Position numbers and translations under genes: made by a program. Below, piece after piece: positions 48,601 to 60,600 of a stretch of DNA of 64,000 bases. Each line of letters begins with the position of its first letter. The stretch's first letter is position 1. This DNA comes from Helicoverpa zea (Eukaryota; Arthropoda; Insecta; Lepidoptera; Noctuidae): the NCBI RefSeq assembly GCF_022581195.2, contig NC_061466.1, positions 11,842,001 to 11,906,000 on the forward strand, read 5' to 3'. Below the pieces are notes generated by a model. The model saw only the letters and a list, made by a program, of their open reading frames with translations. It was not told where the DNA came from and ran no database searches.

Positions 48601-51600
48601 TCGTGAATTTGATGAATTTTTAAATCAAGAAGGCATTCAAAGAAGGCTGAGTATTTCGCGATCACCTCAAATGAACGGAGTCAGTGAACGAATGAACAGA
48701 ACTTTACTTGAAATGGCTAGATGCATGTTATTATCTTCTGGTTTGTCCGTAGGATTTTGGGCGGATGCTGTTTTGACTGCGTGCTACATACGCAATCGTT
48801 GTCCAACGAGTAGTCTAAATGGTGGTATTCCATTTGAAAAATGGACTGGAACTAAAGTCGACTTATCCAACATAAGAAGTTTTGGAGCAAAAGCCTATAT
48901 TTTAGACAAGACACCAACGAAAGTCAAATTCGATGCTCGTGCTAAGGAGGGAGTTTTTGTCGGGTATCCGAGATGTACGAAAGGATACCGAATTTGGATA
49001 CCAGGTGAACATAAAGTCGTTGAAGCTCGTGATGTTAAATTTGTTCCCAAAGAGGAACCAAAACAGTTTCATCAGAAGGTTGAACTGGAAGTTGAAGATA
49101 CACATTCAAATGCGAAAAGTCCAGTTACTACTGAATTCTATACTTATTTATAGTAAGTTCAACTCAGTCGTGCGCGCGGCCCTATGTGTGGGTAACCCTT
49201 GTACATATACAGTGACTTTGTGTGCGTGACAAGAGATACAGTCGGGTACAAATACAGTTATTTAGGGGTTGTATACGGCTGTTTAAAGTACAGTTATTAC
49301 GTAATTTAGTTTATTTATTTATAATGATTCTGTATCGCTACTTGAAAAATCAAATGATGAATTTTCGGATTCGCTACTTTCACCAATGTTAATTATAAAT
49401 TCTGACTCCATGTCAAAATGTCTATAGTATTCTTCTTTTTTCTTTTGTACATGTCGACAAGTATTACTCAACATCCCTTCATCAATTTGACTTAAACGTT
49501 CATTTATGAGTTTCATTATTTCCGTCTTATTTTGGTCGACATTATGCGAAGCAATATAATTTTTTTAAATTCCCCACACATTTTGTTTCCATTATTATAC
49601 TAAATTATAGGTCTTTTACATTCTTAGTCCACACATTTATTTATTGTCCGCGTACCCCGAGCTAGAAAATATGTAAGGAGTATTTAATTCATCTTAGATA
49701 TTTCACTTCATTTATTTCTTAGATACTGTCAATGTCAATTTGAAAAGCCGTATGAGAAAATAATGATAAACTGTAAAATGTAATAATAAAAAGCTTTGAA
49801 TGTTGTTTCATTTTTTTGAAACGCTACCTGACTCCTTAAAACATTTTCTCCGTGAAGAACTAGACATTTTCGTAAACGACTGTACCCATAACAAAAAGCG
49901 ATAAGAACACGTCATGCTCGGACGACGTCACTGTCACACGAATGAAAGTTGTATATTTACAAGCCGACGCACACATAGGGCCGCGCGCAAATCTGAGTTG
50001 AACTATCTATACCTGCCACGCATGAGACATTGACAGGCGCTGGTGATCAATCCAATGAAAGAATTCATACGGATGTTGTACGTTGTGCCCCTGAGATTAA
50101 TTGTCACGGCAATGGAGATAGTTGTCCTGGTGATGTACATTCAGAGGTCGAGCCAGCTAATGAGGGAAATAATACGCAACAAGTTATCCTGAAAAGAGCC
50201 GCTGGAAGACCGAAACTTGTAAAGGGAGAACGTGGTCGCCCAAGAAAAGTATATAATATGGTAGAAGTTCAAGAACAAGAAACTGAACAGCATGAAGAAA
50301 TGCACCCGGACTCAATGGAACCTGAAGAAGGTATACAGGGTGATATTAATCAAAATGTAGATGATGAAGAGTTTTTCTCAGCGATGGCTGAAATATCACT
50401 TGAACAGGCTTTATCAAGCAATGAGAGTGAAAAATGGCAAGAAGCAATTTTATCTGAGATCAAAAGTTTAGTGAAGAACGAAACCTGGGATATTGTTAAG
50501 AAACCAAAAGATCGAGAGATTGTGGGCTGTCGCTATATCTTGACAACTAAACTGAATGTCGATATGACAACAAAGAAGAAAGCTCGTCTAGTAGCAAGGG
50601 GTTATAGTCAACGTTATGGTGTAGATTATCACCAAACTTATGCCCCAGTAGCGAGACTTGAAACTATCAGACTTTTAATGGCACTAGCGATAGAATTGAA
50701 TTTAGAAGTCCATCAACTAGATATCAATACTGCTTATTTAAACGGCAAAATCGACGAAAAGGTATATATGCAGATACCGAAGATGTTAGAAGAAAACCTT
50801 CATACGCTGATTCAGAGAGAGGGAGAGGGCTCAGAAATTGGAAAGCCTGCTAATAAAATGTTAGTGGATCTTCAAGCTGGAGGAGATGCCTGTCTCTTAA
50901 AGCGTTCATTGTATGGTTTAAAGCAAGCGGGACGACAGTGGTATATTAGATTAGATGAAACACTTCGTCGAATGAATCTGAAACCAAGCAAAAATGAACC
51001 GTGTCTATATTATCAGCGGAGGAAGGATGGAACAGTTTTGATAGTTGTTATATATGTTGATGACATTTTAGTTGCTTGTGATGATCTTACTTTGATACAA
51101 GAATTTAAGAAGAAATTAGCTGATGATTTTGAGTTAAAGGATTTTGGACCAGCCAAATATTGTTTGGGTATAGAGATAGTGAAGGAAGACGGTGTAATAA
51201 GTCTATCACAGCGTAAATATATCCAAGACACATTAAAGAAGTTTGGAATGACGGACTGCAAAACCGTATCGACACCTTTTGAGGTGGGACTAAATTTTGC
51301 AGCTCCAAAGCGTCACGAAGAATACAAGGAAAAGGAACCGTGGCCATATCGCGAACTTTTAGGAACATTGATGTATTTGAGTGTTGCCACAAGGCCTGAC
51401 ATTGCTAATACGGTTTCAAAGTTAGCTCAATTTGCAACTTGTCCAAATCATACTCATTGGATTTCCGCTAAACGAGTTCTTCGATATCTAAAGAAGACTA
51501 CTGACTACCGATTAACATTTAGAAAAACAGGAAAGTCGTTAACGGGTTACTCAGACGCTGATTGGGGTAACTCATTAATTGATCGGAAATCATACTCTGG

Positions 51601-54600
51601 TTACGCTTTTATATTAGGAGGAGCTACAATTTCATGGCGATCGCAAAAGCAAAGATCAGTGGCTACATCCTCAACCGAGGCTGAGTATATAAGTCTTAGT
51701 GAAGCTATGAAAGAGGCTCTTTACCTCAGTAGTTTGTTGAAAGAAATAGGTCTGTTAAACTTATCAAAAACTACGATGTATGCTGACAACCAGGGGGCGA
51801 TATATATTGCAAACGATACCGGCTACCATGCCCGTAGCAAACATATAGATATAAGGTATCATTTTATTAGGGATGTATTGAAGGGTGATGTTGTAGAGTT
51901 GAAGCATCTGCCGACAGATTTGATGTTAGCCGATGTATTAACTAAAGCTTTACCCGCGATTAAACACTATAAGTGTACTTCAGGCTTGGGGCTAGTATAG
52001 TAAAATTGAGGGGGCGTGTTAAAGTTTCAATTATTACTACTTGTCGGCCTACTGGCCTATTAACCAATTTGAATTTGGAGTACTTAAAAAGAAGCATATA
52101 TAAAAAGTGGTTGTCTGTGTTGTGTCATGTCATTGTGCTTTCATGAAAATGTATTTATAATTTTCTCCTAAATAAATATTATTGTGGATTCTATTGTGTG
52201 TTACTCTCTGGAGTGTGAAAGAAGCTCCCACCAATATAAACACAAGTATGAGCGGTGCCCCCTTACTTCTAGCAGAGAGGAAGGCAGTGGCGTCTCCATT
52301 TGGTAACATTCTCTAAGTATGGCAGCTAAAAACTTTTAATTTGGACAGAATGTTTCAACCTCGCATAGTTTGCTCGTTGAATACCAAATTCATTTTATGC
52401 AGGAACAACTTTTGGCGTGTCACTAGGAAAATATTTAGGAAAAATAAATAAGAGATTTTGGTAACACGTCGAAATTGACTGCAGAATTCTGGAAAGTTAA
52501 TAGATAACTGCAGTGCTTGCTCTCCAGCAATAAAAAAAGACAGTAATGGGGTCTTAGGACTACCAGACTCCACTGGACTACCAGACAAAATGGAGCGGAG
52601 TGGAGAAGTTTTTAACAGCTAACTTTAAATTACTTTATGGAGGTTGATTGGTTTAGGTACCTACTTATATTTTTTTGCTTCATCGAGTAGCTAGGTAGAC
52701 ACAATTTCATTCAATCAGCCTCTAATCGAATTACCATAACGCATATTCATCGTGTGATAGAAAAAGAGGTAGTGCAAGTTCACGAAATCACGACCTTATT
52801 TATGTGAGGTCGGAAATTACGGTTGGGTAAATTGTCTTTAAACGACCTTGCTGTTCTGCGTTATTTAAAAGGAACCAAGTGTCTACTTTTGCTACTCCGT
52901 TGTAAGAACTCCTAATCTAGCTGTTTATGTAGAATCGAAAATCATTGACACCCTCATCATCACATAACCTTAGAAACTAAAAGCTAGAAGTCTCAAGTTT
53001 TTCACGGGTTTTCCTTTTGTAACGAAGGGTAGCTAACTTAATCTCAAAATATATAGTAGAAAATGTAAATTTAAAATCATTTGAGTTGCTAGTAGCTAGT
53101 AGTTTCACGATAGTGAGTAGATACAATTAATTTTTTAGCACGCTCTTACTCAGGTAAGGACTAGAAACTTCGCTGTGTTTAAATGCTACTGTGGACAGCC
53201 TAAAACGCACGCGGCGCGAACTAGTTATAATATAAAAGAAGTTGTCACGACTCGAGAGTGGCTATTGGCAGCTGCAGCACGCGAATTGACCGGACGTTTC
53301 ATTTCCAGTCGTGTCGGACAAATCACGTCGTTCCAATTGAAGAGTGTGACAACCCTAGAGAGGTCGACCACGAAATATTTTTCTGTATAATAAAATTTAA
53401 GTGAGTTTTGGTAAGGACTTATATGAGAAAATGAAGTCTATAGCCTCCTTCAAAAAATAAATTGAACACTAAGAATTCTTTAAATCAGACCGGTACTTCC
53501 TGATTTCAGCTGAGCTTGTGTCAAGCCAACAAGCAAAACAAACTGTAGAGCGTTATAATACCTATATACATATATTTATAGTAGGTACCTATCCATAGAT
53601 GTACGGACAATATGTATTGTTCTTCGTAGTTATGTGCTGCATTTCTAAGTCTCACACTCTGTCTCCATTTTGTTCAGCTTTCCTTACAGAAACTGTAACA
53701 GTAACTTGCGATGTAATTTTAACTTTTTTGAGGACTTCATTGAAATGTTGTGACAACCCTACGAAAGTGAATTCATTCATACGTGTATATGAGTGTGTGC
53801 CACTAAGTAAATTGAACACTCTTTCTAGTGTAAGATTGGTTTTCTAACACATTGTCGGAGTAGATAATATTTTCCGCAACTTTTTGGACGTGAAGCAGAA
53901 AATTTTAGTTTTCGCCTGGGAAAATTATGTGATGCGCGTTTCAGAGATTACTTACATACATTTTCTCTTCAAGATGAAATACAGCTAGATTATAATTTAT
54001 TCATGAAATATTAAAAAGGAACAATCTATGCTACGGCTTTTTCTTCATCTTGTCAAAACCTTAGGCTTTATTAAACGACTATTTCGACACCACATAGGAA
54101 TCAAACCTGCGATAATAATATAATATAAAATGCAGTACCTAACGCTAACGACCACTAGGTTCACTTCAGGTCACCTAAAATTCTCTCTACACACAAGTCT
54201 TTTTAAAGCTTACAAAAATCTAGAACAGGTCATTAGCTCGCTTGAATAAGAATGTATGTGTAGTGTCAGCAGTGTCTGACACAAGTGCGATGTCACTTTA
54301 CTGACGAAATGACCTCTCGTTGCTGGGTCAAATATGAAGTTTTGTTCCAGAACTTTCTTTATTACTCGGCTAAAATGTGTTCTATTATCCTACATTCGAT
54401 AGGTATTTATTTGCCCTTAGGTAGGTACAGTTTAAAAAGTGAGTTTGAGCAAATATACATCTTACTATGATTGTAGAAACTGGTAGGTCCTATGGTACTG
54501 CCACTTTCTCATTAAAGTAGTTTTCAAAAGTCAAAGTGCCGTTTTGACTTTTGAAAACGTGTTGAAAACTATTTACTAAGTGGGTACCTATATATGCCGC

Positions 54601-57600
54601 TAAATTAAAGTCGGTTCCGTTGGTCACTGCGAAAATACGGACTAAATTACGAGGAACGGAAATAAGGCATTTTGTAAAAAACAAAGTTCAGGCGTGAAAA
54701 ATAAAACACACACTGGAGACAGCTGATTTTACTCTGAAAATATGACAACGGAAATCATTTCAGAGTTACACGGCAAAATAATAATGTCATATATTTCTAT
54801 TAGCGTTGCAAATAAAATTGAATGTCACGGCTAATAGATAATTTGGCCGCGAATCCACCGTGATATTATCTCAAGCTCGTCTGTTATATATTCGTGTGGT
54901 TTGAGAGTCGTAAATTATTTTAATTTGACGAAAATATCGGAATAGATGCCAAAGATCGCTGTAGGCAACTAATAGTTTCGATGTTAGGTATATTTTGAGA
55001 GGAAAATGTAAGAATCCAAGTTGTTATGCTAAACAACTGAAAGAGACCCACTCTTTCAGTTGTTTTTTTTTGTGTAAAAGTACAGTAATTTGATTTCAAT
55101 ACCGAGGGCCCAACATCAAATACTTACAGGTATGAATATGGAAACAAAGTTTCAGAAATAAAAAAAAAACTGAAAAAAAAAAACAACTTCAGGTTTGATT
55201 TAGAATATGAATACTTATATAATTATGAAAATGTGTCTCTGTTTCAATCACGTAACACGAAATTTTCATAACCGCCTGACATTATAAAACCGATGCACAT
55301 TTGTATCATGAAGTCATAATATTTAACAGCTGAAACCTTGTTTACGAACTTTCCCTTGGACGGCTGCCTGCGAGGCGAGACGCGCAGACGCCGGTGACGT
55401 CACGGCCGCCATATTGCGTAACTGTGATGTTCACTTGCATTTCCCGGTTTCGATGTAGCTACTTAAATGTGTAGTCAGATGCGGTCATGGAAAAGGTTGC
55501 AAAGTTTTGTGTTTTTTTTAGTGTTGGGAATTGTGTGGGTTTTATTAACCAGTTTAACTACATCACTTAAGTAATTGTTCTTACTACATTACACAAGTCA
55601 ACAAAAAAAAATATTTTTCTTTGAGTCTGTTATTTAGTGATTATTTTCTGATTGTAAACATCGAAAAAAAAGCAGTAACTCTAATTATAATAAATAAAGT
55701 TTGCTTTTGTACCTTTAAACAATGTAAAACGAATATTAAGCATGAGTAATCAAAATCAGAGATACAGAACGCAGACTCAAAATTCGTGTTGACCTGTGTT
55801 ATTTATGACAGGGTCAACGTTGGAACTAATCTATACTAATATTATAAAGCTGAAGAGTTTGTTTGTTTGTTTGAACGCGCTAATCTCAGGAACTACTGGT
55901 CCGATTTGAAAATTTCTTTCAGTGTTAGATAGCCCATTTATCGAGGAAGGCTATAGGCTACTTTATCCCGGTACGGGATACTTCCCGTACCGGGATAAAA
56001 AGTTCACCCGTGAAACCGCTGGCAGAAGCTAGTTAGGGATAATTATGGATTATTGAAATACGTTTCAGTTTCAATAGGCTAGATAGGTACACAAATATGA
56101 CCAGTGTTAACAAAAGTTTCAAATCAACAATATATTTTTGATAAATTTTCATTCTTCATAATTAATGTTTTTTTTTTTAAGTAGGTAATGATATGACGCG
56201 TATAAGGTTACCAATGAAACCGCTTTTAAAGGGGAGCCGGGGATAGTAAAAATACAGATTGCACCTTAGATTATTTACCATGTGTGCTGTCTATTTACAG
56301 TTTATTCACTGAATAACAAAATTGACTTGCAGCGCAAATAAAGACATGAACATACACAGAACCACAGCCCCCACCCACAGATAAAAGACAAACAAATGAC
56401 AGTATCCCTGGCCACATATCACGGTATTACGGTATTACCAGAGGGTCTCGTTCGGAGCCTGACAAATATCGGACATGAGCACAAATGATCCGGGTATTTC
56501 CTTATCGTTGGAACTAACACTCTTGTTAATTCCCTAAATTACTTATAACAAATTATGAAACTGTTTATCTACCACCAAAGATTTTCTTAAATTTGAATTC
56601 AAGGAAATCAATCGTTTTCAGAACGCCTTAATATAAGTTCCGTATAAGGGAGTAGATAAGGGTGTATATAAGGGAGTATATGAGGAAGTACATAAGGGAG
56701 TACATAAGGGGAGTACCTACATAAAGAAGTATATAAGGGAGTAAATAAGGAGGTACATAAGGGGAGAACATATGTAAGTTCATAAGAGGAGTATATAAGG
56801 AAGTATATAAGGGCGTATATAAGTCAGCGTCTATGCATATTACGCATACATAACGAATCGTCGGTTTGATTTAACGAAAAGTGAATATGTATGGAAATAC
56901 TTACAATAAACTGCGTAACGTTCGCTCACATTCGGCAGCTCACAGTCAGTTGGGTTTGAACATAGCCTAGAACAATAATATACCTCCCAAAGTAATTTTG
57001 GATGTTTTTTTTAACTCCAAAAACTACCTACACAAGCTTAAATTATTTATACCTGTCTCCATTTCCAGGATTACTGCAGCTACTACCTGATCCGTTTCAA
57101 CAAACAACCCCAGTTCTGCCGCAAGGTGGAGGAACGAGCCCCCCGCCGCCCTCAGACCAGGAAGACGAGGGAACGTACTGAACCTGTGGTCAGCGAGGAG
57201 TTCGTTAAAGATGAAGTGGATCTGCCATCTAGTTTCACTGTTACTAAGTTATTGAAGGTAAGTGATGAAAAGTGGTGGAAAACTGGATTTAACTTTGTTA
57301 GTGGTCAAATTGTTGACCTGACGGGGTTTCTTTATAAATAATACTTTTTTTATAAATATTCAAACAGGCGTTAGAATAAAGATTGAAATGTGTGTTAAAG
57401 TATGAACTAACCACAATTAGGTAGATACATGCAAGATCTTCGAAAATAAGTGGTACGAAATGCAACTTAGTAAAACGACAAAGGATAGCGAACGTCATTT
57501 TAAATGAATTTAGGTACTAGGAAATGCAAACCAAGCTTAATAACTATGACATCCATTTCAAATTTAATTCATCCAGGTAAAGGGAATAGTTTTATGACGT

Positions 57601-60600
57601 GACTCTGGCTTGCAGCCAACAATTTGTCACTGTATGACTATCTTCAGGTTCATCGCAATGCTGATGGCTTTATTGGGTAATACAGTTGGCGAATAAATAC
57701 GACTTTACAGTATTTATTTAGCCATATATCTAGCGTTGGACGGAACGGGCGACAAATGAAAATAGGTCGCACGATTTAGTGGTTTCTGTTCGCAATACTT
57801 CTCAATTTTAGTGTAGCCCAGTAGCCGTTTTACGGCGGTTTTTAATCGCATTCTGAGATAACTTCACAGATTAGAGTAGATTCAATCTAAAACTGCTCAG
57901 CCTTTTACGATTCAGGATTTTTTACATTGATAGTTCATGCAGATTCATCCGCGTCCTAGGGACACTAACTTTCGCAACAGAATGGTATCTAATAAACTAT
58001 TCCACGCCAATCTGCCCCAAAAGCTTTTACCCCGTAAAGAGAGGAGGATGATAGCAGATGTTACATTTCTTGTTAAATTGGCTCAATCACATATTGACTC
58101 TCCTACCCTTCTCTCGAAAATTGGATTACGCGTTCCTAAAAGGTTGCCTAGAATACCGGCTCTCTACCTTAATGTCCCACATTGTAGTACTAATTACCGA
58201 CAAAGTTCATACTTTGTCAGAGCAGCGAAGACCTTTAATACACTCGCAGACTTTTCGGAACTTGACCTATTTACCGCTAAGCCACGGGTATTCGCAGGAA
58301 TACTTGCTAAGAGCTGGTTTGATGTGGTTCGATAATTGTATGTTTTTGTTTGTATTTTGTATTGATGTCGTGTTACGTTTTTATTGTTTGGATTAAGCAG
58401 ACAAGCTAGGTATTGATATGCGAAAACATGTAATTGGTTTCAAGTTATCATAAATTGTAGTTTAAGTGTTTTTTTGTAAAACTGTTTGTTTTCCGAATAA
58501 AAAAAAAAAAAAGCGACTTTCCACCGATGTGCGGCAGTGTCGAACACAACATATTTGTTCTGGTCTACTCACTCCAGCAAACTGTACAGCAAACGAATTG
58601 AGTGCGAACGCTTACCTATTTCCTCGAAATTGCAACATTTGTGCGCTAATACATGCTAGCCGATGTCGCTGACGAGTACCAACACCTTTTTGGAGAAATT
58701 TCTCCATAACAATCAACCATTCCTATTCATACAATTAGCTTGCTTCATTTGTTTTCCAGGACGAACAAACCATCCACACCATACCACCAATAGACAGAAA
58801 GCCTCTAGCTGGTTTCCTGAGCCACGCGAGTCATGACAAGAAGCAGCTAGTTGAGTTATTGTACCAGGACATCATCAGACCTACGGGGGTGACGTGGGAC
58901 GATGTGAAGGGGCTGGCTTCGGCTAAGAGCTTGCTTATGGAGTCTGTTGTTTATCCTGTGAGGTAAGTAGTCTATACTCATCTGTCTATACTTCTCTGTA
59001 TGATAAAGAGGATTTTTTGTTGTTTTGTACCCAAAGGCTCCGAAACTAATGAAGCGATTTGATAAGTTCTTTGTCGGTTGGGAAGCTGCATTGTCCTTGA
59101 GTAACATAAGCTATAATTTATAAGGGTAGGTATGTACGGCCATTATTTTCCACGGGACGCGGGTGAAAATGCGGGAATAGCTAATAGGTAGGTAATTAAT
59201 ATGAGTGTTCGAATTTTATGGGAAGTTGAAGTCCCGTTTTAAGAGGTTAAAAAATATAGGCCGTGTGTGCCAAATTTTTCAAGCAGTTGGCAAGTAAGCG
59301 GAATTTTTGATAGTTCGGTTCCCGCAACGCATACATTTTCTTTGGGATCGATAGTACTATGGATATATTCCAAAATGGTCCTCAGACAGTACACGCTCTG
59401 CCTACTTAAATTTACTCGCTGTAGCAGGGAGAATATTAACCCATGTGGCTGGCATGATCTATCCAACAAGTTATTCTTCTCAGCTTTCGAGGTAGCCGAT
59501 ATCACCGGCGTCACGTAGGCTCCACGCAAATGGATAAAAACCGGCCAAGTGCGAGTCGGACTCGTGCACGAAGGGTTCCGTAAATTACAGTTAAATCAAC
59601 CTATCTCAAAAACTATAAGAGATACTTTGATCAAACCAAAAATCGTTGAAAGAGTTAATTAGCATGCATCACCTCTATTTTTTTTAGAATTTTATACCCC
59701 GTAGTTATAAAAATAGAGGGGGGGGGGACATACTTTTTACGACTTTGAGAGCTGATATCTCAAAAACCGTTCACTTTAAGAAAAATGTTTTTTAGAAAAA
59801 TTTATATCATTTTAAAAGACCTTTCCATTGATACCCCACACGGGTATGTACATCGAAAAAAAAAATTTCATCCCTCAGTTACATGTATGGGGGGCCCCAC
59901 CCCCAATTCTTTTTTTTACTATTTAGTGTCATATTTTTGTAGCGGTTCATACAACACATATTCCCATCAAATTTCATCACTGTAGTACTTATAGTTTCCG
60001 AGTAAATCGGCTGTGACAGACGGACAGACGGACAGACGGACAGACGGACAGACGGACATGACGAAACTATAAGGGTTCCGTTTTTGCCATTTTGGCTACG
60101 GAACCCTAAAAAGTACCCTTTACCTAGCCATCCTCAATAAATGGGTTATAAAATATTTTTTCAAATTGGCTCAAAAGCTACATTCCACCCATACCAGAAC
60201 ACCCAACGCTTCTAAAAATACGATACGCCATCACTTCCCCAGATATCCAGAAGTGTTCACGGGTCTCCTAGAACCCTGGCGAGGCGTGCTGTTACACGGG
60301 CCACCTGGCACCGGCAAGACGATGCTGGCCCGAGCTGTGGCTGGTGAGAGCTGCTGCACTTTCTTCAACGTATCCTGCAGCACTATTGTCAATAAGTGGA
60401 GAGGGGAGACTGAGAAGATTATTAAGGTATTTTCTTTTTCTATACCAAAACGAACGACAGTAAACAAATGCACTAAACTTTGACTCGGATCTTATGCAAT
60501 TCTTCGTTGTAATGGCCGTAAAAATAATAAATGAAACTAATATAGTATATGAAATACTGTGAATAAATTATGCTCCTGCTGGCTGTGTCCGCCCAGGTCC

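Larger units (their letters stand above)
38515..52236 (+). mobile_element. Ty1/copia LTR retrotransposon, rearranged, with nested insertions
   Basis: Outer limits are two LTRs (38515-38731 and 52017-52236) whose shared 217 bp look identical. They are flanked by TAAAC (38510-38514 and 52237-52241) if the last bases ATA are counted in the right LTR. Inside, the order is abnormal: after the left LTR comes an inverted copy of part of the LTR plus the 3' end of pol (38736-38934 and, after the errantivirus, 47851-47917). Then comes forward pol from the end of protease (47918) to its stop (52000), then the purine tract and right LTR. Gag, most of protease and the normal primer site are missing, so it cannot move alone. 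It lies in sense orientation in KATNAL2 intron 2. Confidence 0.88.

Noticed and set aside
58058..58396. 112-codon plus ORF overlapping the LINE tail
   Set aside because: Alternative frame. The LINE signature is in the 57937-58335 frame.
60016..60056. Short regular repeat that could suggest a CRISPR-like array
   Set aside because: A simple (GACGGACA)n microsatellite inside a moth interspersed repeat, with no spacers.
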